Assembly (NCBI RefSeq): GCF_030867095.1
Contig: NC_081826.1
Coordinates: 57,425,501-57,489,500 of the forward strand
Length of the DNA stretch: 64,000 nt
Reading direction: 5' to 3'
Source of the DNA: Alligator mississippiensis
Lineage: Eukaryota > Chordata > Crocodylia > Alligatoridae
Below the pieces are notes generated by a model. It saw nothing but the letters and a program-made list of their open reading frames with translations. It had not been told where the DNA came from and ran no database searches. The translations under genes and the position numbers were made by a program. This document shows, one piece after another, positions 59,459-64,000 of this stretch (within the stretch, counting starts at the first letter, position 1; each line of letters starts with the position of its first letter).

Positions 59459-62400
59459 ATATAAGTGACAGTTAATGGCTTTCACGAGCTTCCATGGGGA
59501 TTAAGTCCACAGAAGTCATTGACACATTACAATCTAAGTGGCAGTTTGGGGCCATCTGAAAAGCTGTGGGGGGTGGTGGGACTACCTGGGACCCTCAGCC
59601 AATCAGAGGGTGGGCCTGCCATGCTCAGCTTGTAAAAACGATGGCCAGCCCTAAGATCTGCCTGCAAAATCAGCTGGCTGCCACTCTGAGTCCAGTAGAT
59701 CCCTAGTTATTTTGCATCCATTGCTATTAAGTCAAGCCCTATCCACATACAAACACTCAACTTGATGTAGTATTACTAACTTCACTGGTCTGTCAGGAAT
59801 TAGGAGAACTGATCAACAGCTAACATAACTACTTTGCAATTCAGACACAGGCTAGCACCACCTGAGCACTGCTAGTCCTTCAATGCCATCTCACAGTTCA
59901 TTGGGAAACACTTCACAGAGCATCAGTTCAGCTTACTGAAGGGCCAAGAACTATATGATAGTCCTCCGTAAGACTTAGCAGCATATGAGTGCAGCACCTA
60001 TGTGAACACAGCAGCTGTATTTTTATTGTGTAGTGTAGCTGCTTTCATTTGAACTAGGATCTCTCAAGAGGAGTAACTCAGATGTATACAACTTAAGGAT
60101 CTACTGTGACATATACCTTTGCAGAAAACTTTTTGTAGAAAGTGGTCTTGTTAAAAGGGAATGAGCCTAGCAGATATAAAAAGAAAATGAACATTGCCAG
60201 GCTTTCCTCTTTAAACCTCAAAATTCAACCAGAAACTTTCCCAAACTTAAGAGACTAAGTTCAGATAAAAAAATCCAAGGGAGTGGAGAATACCTGCTGT
60301 TGTTACTGAATGTAGTGCATACCAGTATACTTAAAACTGAACAAGACATTCATGTGCAGAAGAAACAGGTGGCATCTTCAAACCCTGTTGAACTGCCAGG
60401 TGCCCTTAGTAGCAATGATGCTCCCACCATAACCTTAGTGAAAAGAAATAATTTTAATAAGAAGATTCTTAAACCTTAGGAATAGTATCTCATTAGAAGT
60501 TATGTGCTTCTTTCTGGGTACAGCATAGGTCTGCTCTTTCACCTATATGGGTTTTTATAACCTGTCTTCCCTGTATAGATTCTACCCAGATATGACAGCA
60601 TCCCACTGATTTTTGTTGTTCTGCCTTTTTTCAAAAAACCCAATTATATTTAGGCCCCCTTCTACTGTGTCAGGCATTCTGTTTCACTTCCATTTTTGAG
60701 CTTCATAAATTGTCAAATAAACAGCAAAGATTTTAATTTTCAGCCATGCAGTCACATGTATTAAATGTTTCTGACATTTTTGTATTATATTTCTAGGATG
60801 ACAAACTCTTCTTTCTCGTGTGCTGGCCTTTACTATTGCATAAAGAGTTTTCCTTGCTTTAATAATATTTGCCTTTTCCCAACTTGAGGGCTGTTCAGAG
60901 GGCTCTTTCATTCCTGGCTGAAGCTAAGTTTGGATTTTAACAGAGCAGAAGGATACATTTGGATTATTAATAGCTAGTATGTTTTTTCTATTACATCCAT
61001 ATGACCTTAAGGAGCAAATCCTAATGACAACTGTGTTCTCTGACACTTTTATAACAGAATTTCTAGGGGATGATGACAGCTTTAACACAGAGTTTATAAA
61101 GTCTTTAAAGTAAATCTCATTTGGTTGGCCAGGGCAATGGGAAAGAGTAGGGAAAAGGGTAAACAAAGGTCTTTGCAACAAGGATATGATGAGAAAACAG
61201 GAAGAGCTTTTTAAAAAAAAAAAAAAAAGATGGGTAATGGAAGATGCATTGCTTCAAAAGCATCAGAAAAAGTTTATACAAAAACTGGAACTGCCCATGT
61301 AGAAATAGTTGCCATAGTCTGCTAGAAAGACAAATATTTTAGTTAACTATACAGGGACAGACATCCTTCAAGAACAGAACTGTCAACTCTACAATTATCA
61401 ACCAAGATCTTTTCAGCAGCGGACAATGTCAAATTTCCTCCCATAGAAGTTTCCTGATTTCGAGTAGTAGACTCACCACTCTTCAGAATTCCTCAACTGG
61501 GAGGAATTGTGTGTAGAGATTACAGAAGAGATGTGGTAAAGTTGCCCCTCACTCTACAATATGTCTCATCCTTGTTAGAGTTGCACAGTGGCACTATGAT
61601 GTTCAAGTGTTTGTAAAGCACTTAGAGACACTCTAAGAAAAGGCTCTCAGTGCTGTGTACAGTAAAGATTTAGGGATTTCTCCATGTTTTCTCCATGGCA
61701 AGGGAGAAAGTCTCCCCCGTTTCATCTCCCCTCATTCAATTCAGCATTACAAGTAAGGGAGCTGGAATGATCTGGAACAATCAATCAGTCACAGACACAG
61801 GTTGCTCAAGGGGCCTGAAGAATGGTAACTTCAAAAATCTAAGTTCAGTCACCCCTAAATACACACAATCAATTTTCCTCTGCAGGTCTACACTTCAGAT
61901 TACTCCAGATCTTGCAAAAACAACTGAAAAAAATAACATCTGAGAGAGACAAACTGTGAAACAGTCTGCCCAAGGCAAGCAGATGCTGATTGCATAATAC
62001 ATTATGTTGCAAGTAATCTTTAAAAAAATTAAACATCTACTGCTAAAAATATGCCACCATTAAACTGTCAAAATTAAATCAGTCAAGTAATTTCAAGTCC
62101 ATAGACTTGTAAAGCAAAAAGGCCCCACTTTGTGAAACCATCTGTATATAAAAATGGTTGTTTAACAAATACATAAATTTAAGCACAGATGGATTTAAGC
62201 ATTAATATTAATTCTTTTCTGAGTTAGAATTTTAAAAAATGAAAACTATGGATACGTGGTGCTTAGCAACACTACATCACAAGCACCCAAAATGTTACCA
62301 TGATATATTTTTAATTCAATTTGAACACTGTAAAGATGTGGGTTGCTATCTTTTGGGTAATTATTTGTAAAGTGATATAAAACACTTTGTTTACATGAAA

Positions 62401-64000
62401 GTATATAAATAATAAAAAAAAAAAAATGCCCAGGAGGCAGATTTGGCATACACATACATTGCATATCTGTTTATTGAGCACTGATGAAAAACAGTTCGGA
62501 AACTTTTCCAGGAACTATTTCTATCCTGCATGCTCACTAGACAAACACATCGTTCAAACATAGGTTTAATTTAGGATAATTTAATGCTTAACAAAGGTAA
62601 TCATTTTTGATTTTGCATAATTAAGTTTACAAAAATAATGTAACATTTATAAAATAAATCAGCATTTCCCAATAAATTACAGTAGTGACATTCTTATTTG
62701 ACAATGTAATATATCGCATAAAATAGATAACATCCTTCAGAAAGACAAAATGCTATGTTACATGCTTTAATCTAGTATTTTGGCAGTGTGTGAAAACATT
62801 TTATTGTACATACTCTGTTTAAACTACAGTGTAAAAACAAAGCTTAAAGTCTGGTTCTGTATCAGTTATATGAGGATTCAAAAAAAATATTTTGGGATAC
62901 TGCAGAACTAACCAAAACAGGGTGAGATTTCAGTTGTGAAATATGCTGAGCCTTAAAACAGTAGACCAGATCTTATTCCTATAGAAGTGCTTGGAGCTTT
63001 GCTATTGGACGCCTTGGCTTCAGGAATAAGTACAATCACTTAAATGGGAGTTACATGGGTCAATACCGATCAGGAACAGGTTCTAATTTTTTTCATAAAA
63101 GACTCAGTCTCTATGCATGCAAAGCAAACAGTCCTGTTCCACTGACATTAACATTGAATTTCTCAACTTTAACAGAAATATATGCAAGGCCACTGTTAGT
63201 AATTTATTATTCTGCTAACAAAAAGTGAAGAATACACACCAAAAAGAGAACAAGGAGTTGTTACTGTTCCATAAAGCAATTTACTATATGCTTTTTCTTA
63301 AAAATAAAGAGTAGACAGAGAAAAAATATTTTTTAAAGGCTTGCAGTTTATAAAATAACTACAAATACCATAAAGTATCATATATTTTGCTTGGTGCTGG
63401 GTGAACTCATTAAAACCTTAGACATTTTCAAATCAACACTTAATTTTTCCTACGTTATATTATTTTGTGGCTGTCTGCACAAAAGGAACTGTGAGTTTTT
63501 AAGGATGGGTATGTACTATTTTACTATCCATCAAGTTAGTGGCACCATGGTGGTGGCAGAGTTTTCTGATGCTACAATAAATTAAGGCACCTAAAGCCAG
63601 AGCATACCATATATCTGACTCTAATGTGCAATTTAATTAAAATAATCTAACAACCCATATTATTTAGTTCTTTGCATTTTCAATTTCTAGTTAACTGTTT
63701 ATGAAAGAAAGTTTCCATTAAATAGAAAAAGAATTATCACTGCTATTAGGAATAACCAGACGGTGCAAAGTGGTATTTTTGTGATGTCATTTCCTGAATG
63801 ACAGTGCAGCAAAATACAGTCTCTTTAAATCCCGGTGAATACAGTGTCACATTAAATACTAACTGTGTGCAAATGTAACCACTGGTCAGTATGTTACAGA
63901 TCCCCCTCTGTGTTCAGCTATGGAGGACTGTCCATTGTTACAGGACCTAGCCATAGAAGTTTACCTCTTTAGCTTAAGCTACAGCAGTTCCTGCTGATAG
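59459..64000. other. No gene seen; AT-rich unique DNA
   Basis: Frames are short (65-85 codons) and unsupported. Poly-A tracts occur near 61211-61228 and 62409-62425. I see no repeat ends, exon-like segments or RNA genes. Confidence 0.5.

Overview
The window is vertebrate nuclear DNA, most likely crocodilian (alligator or crocodile), or another non-avian sauropsid. The main reason is that it is full of CR1 LINEs whose 3' tails read as repeated 'tatgaaac' or 'ttcatag' units. Old MIR-type SINEs, hAT-type MITEs and endogenous retroviral LTRs surround them. I found no complete host protein-coding gene, tRNA, rRNA or CRISPR array. The sequence behaves like intergenic or deep intronic DNA. One short minus-strand segment (about 39825-40056) has exon-like properties but is unproven.

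Layout. Positions 1-14,500 are mostly unique AT-rich DNA with scattered small repeats: MIR-like SINEs near 3.6, 11.2 and 14.2 kb, hAT-like MITEs at 4282-4479 and 12510-12834, and a decayed plus-strand CR1 at 6530-8022. Positions 14,526-22,090 hold one antisense CR1 split by two insertions: a TAGGG-ended MITE (14671-15317) and a non-autonomous endogenous retrovirus (15318-19503, minus strand). The retrovirus has paired LTRs about 5% diverged, a polypurine tract, a gag-like remnant and no pol. Its leader carries a primer-binding-site-like motif repeated three times at exact 36-bp spacing. Positions 22,500-44,800 are sparse, with several TIR elements (some with clear 8-bp target duplications), a possible solo LTR and tRNA-tailed repeats.

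Positions 44,845-52,640 are a four-layer nest. A decayed hAT-transposase-like gene is split by an antisense CR1. That CR1 is split by a TGTTAC...GTAACA LTR-like element with a GTAT target duplication. That element is in turn split by a nearly full-length antisense CR1 with a long intact reverse-transcriptase frame. Positions 52,872-59,458 are a second nest: a plus-strand CR1 broken by a 1.4-kb solo LTR (ACATC duplication), a younger CR1, and a 2.1-kb plus-strand copy of the same TGTTAC element (CAGG duplication). Positions 59,459-64,000 show nothing I can assign.

All coding potential of any length belongs to transposable elements, and nearly all of it is broken. The interest lies in the order of insertions, in the long TGTTAC LTR-like family and in the tandem primer-binding-site structure. 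I did not find a new host gene system.
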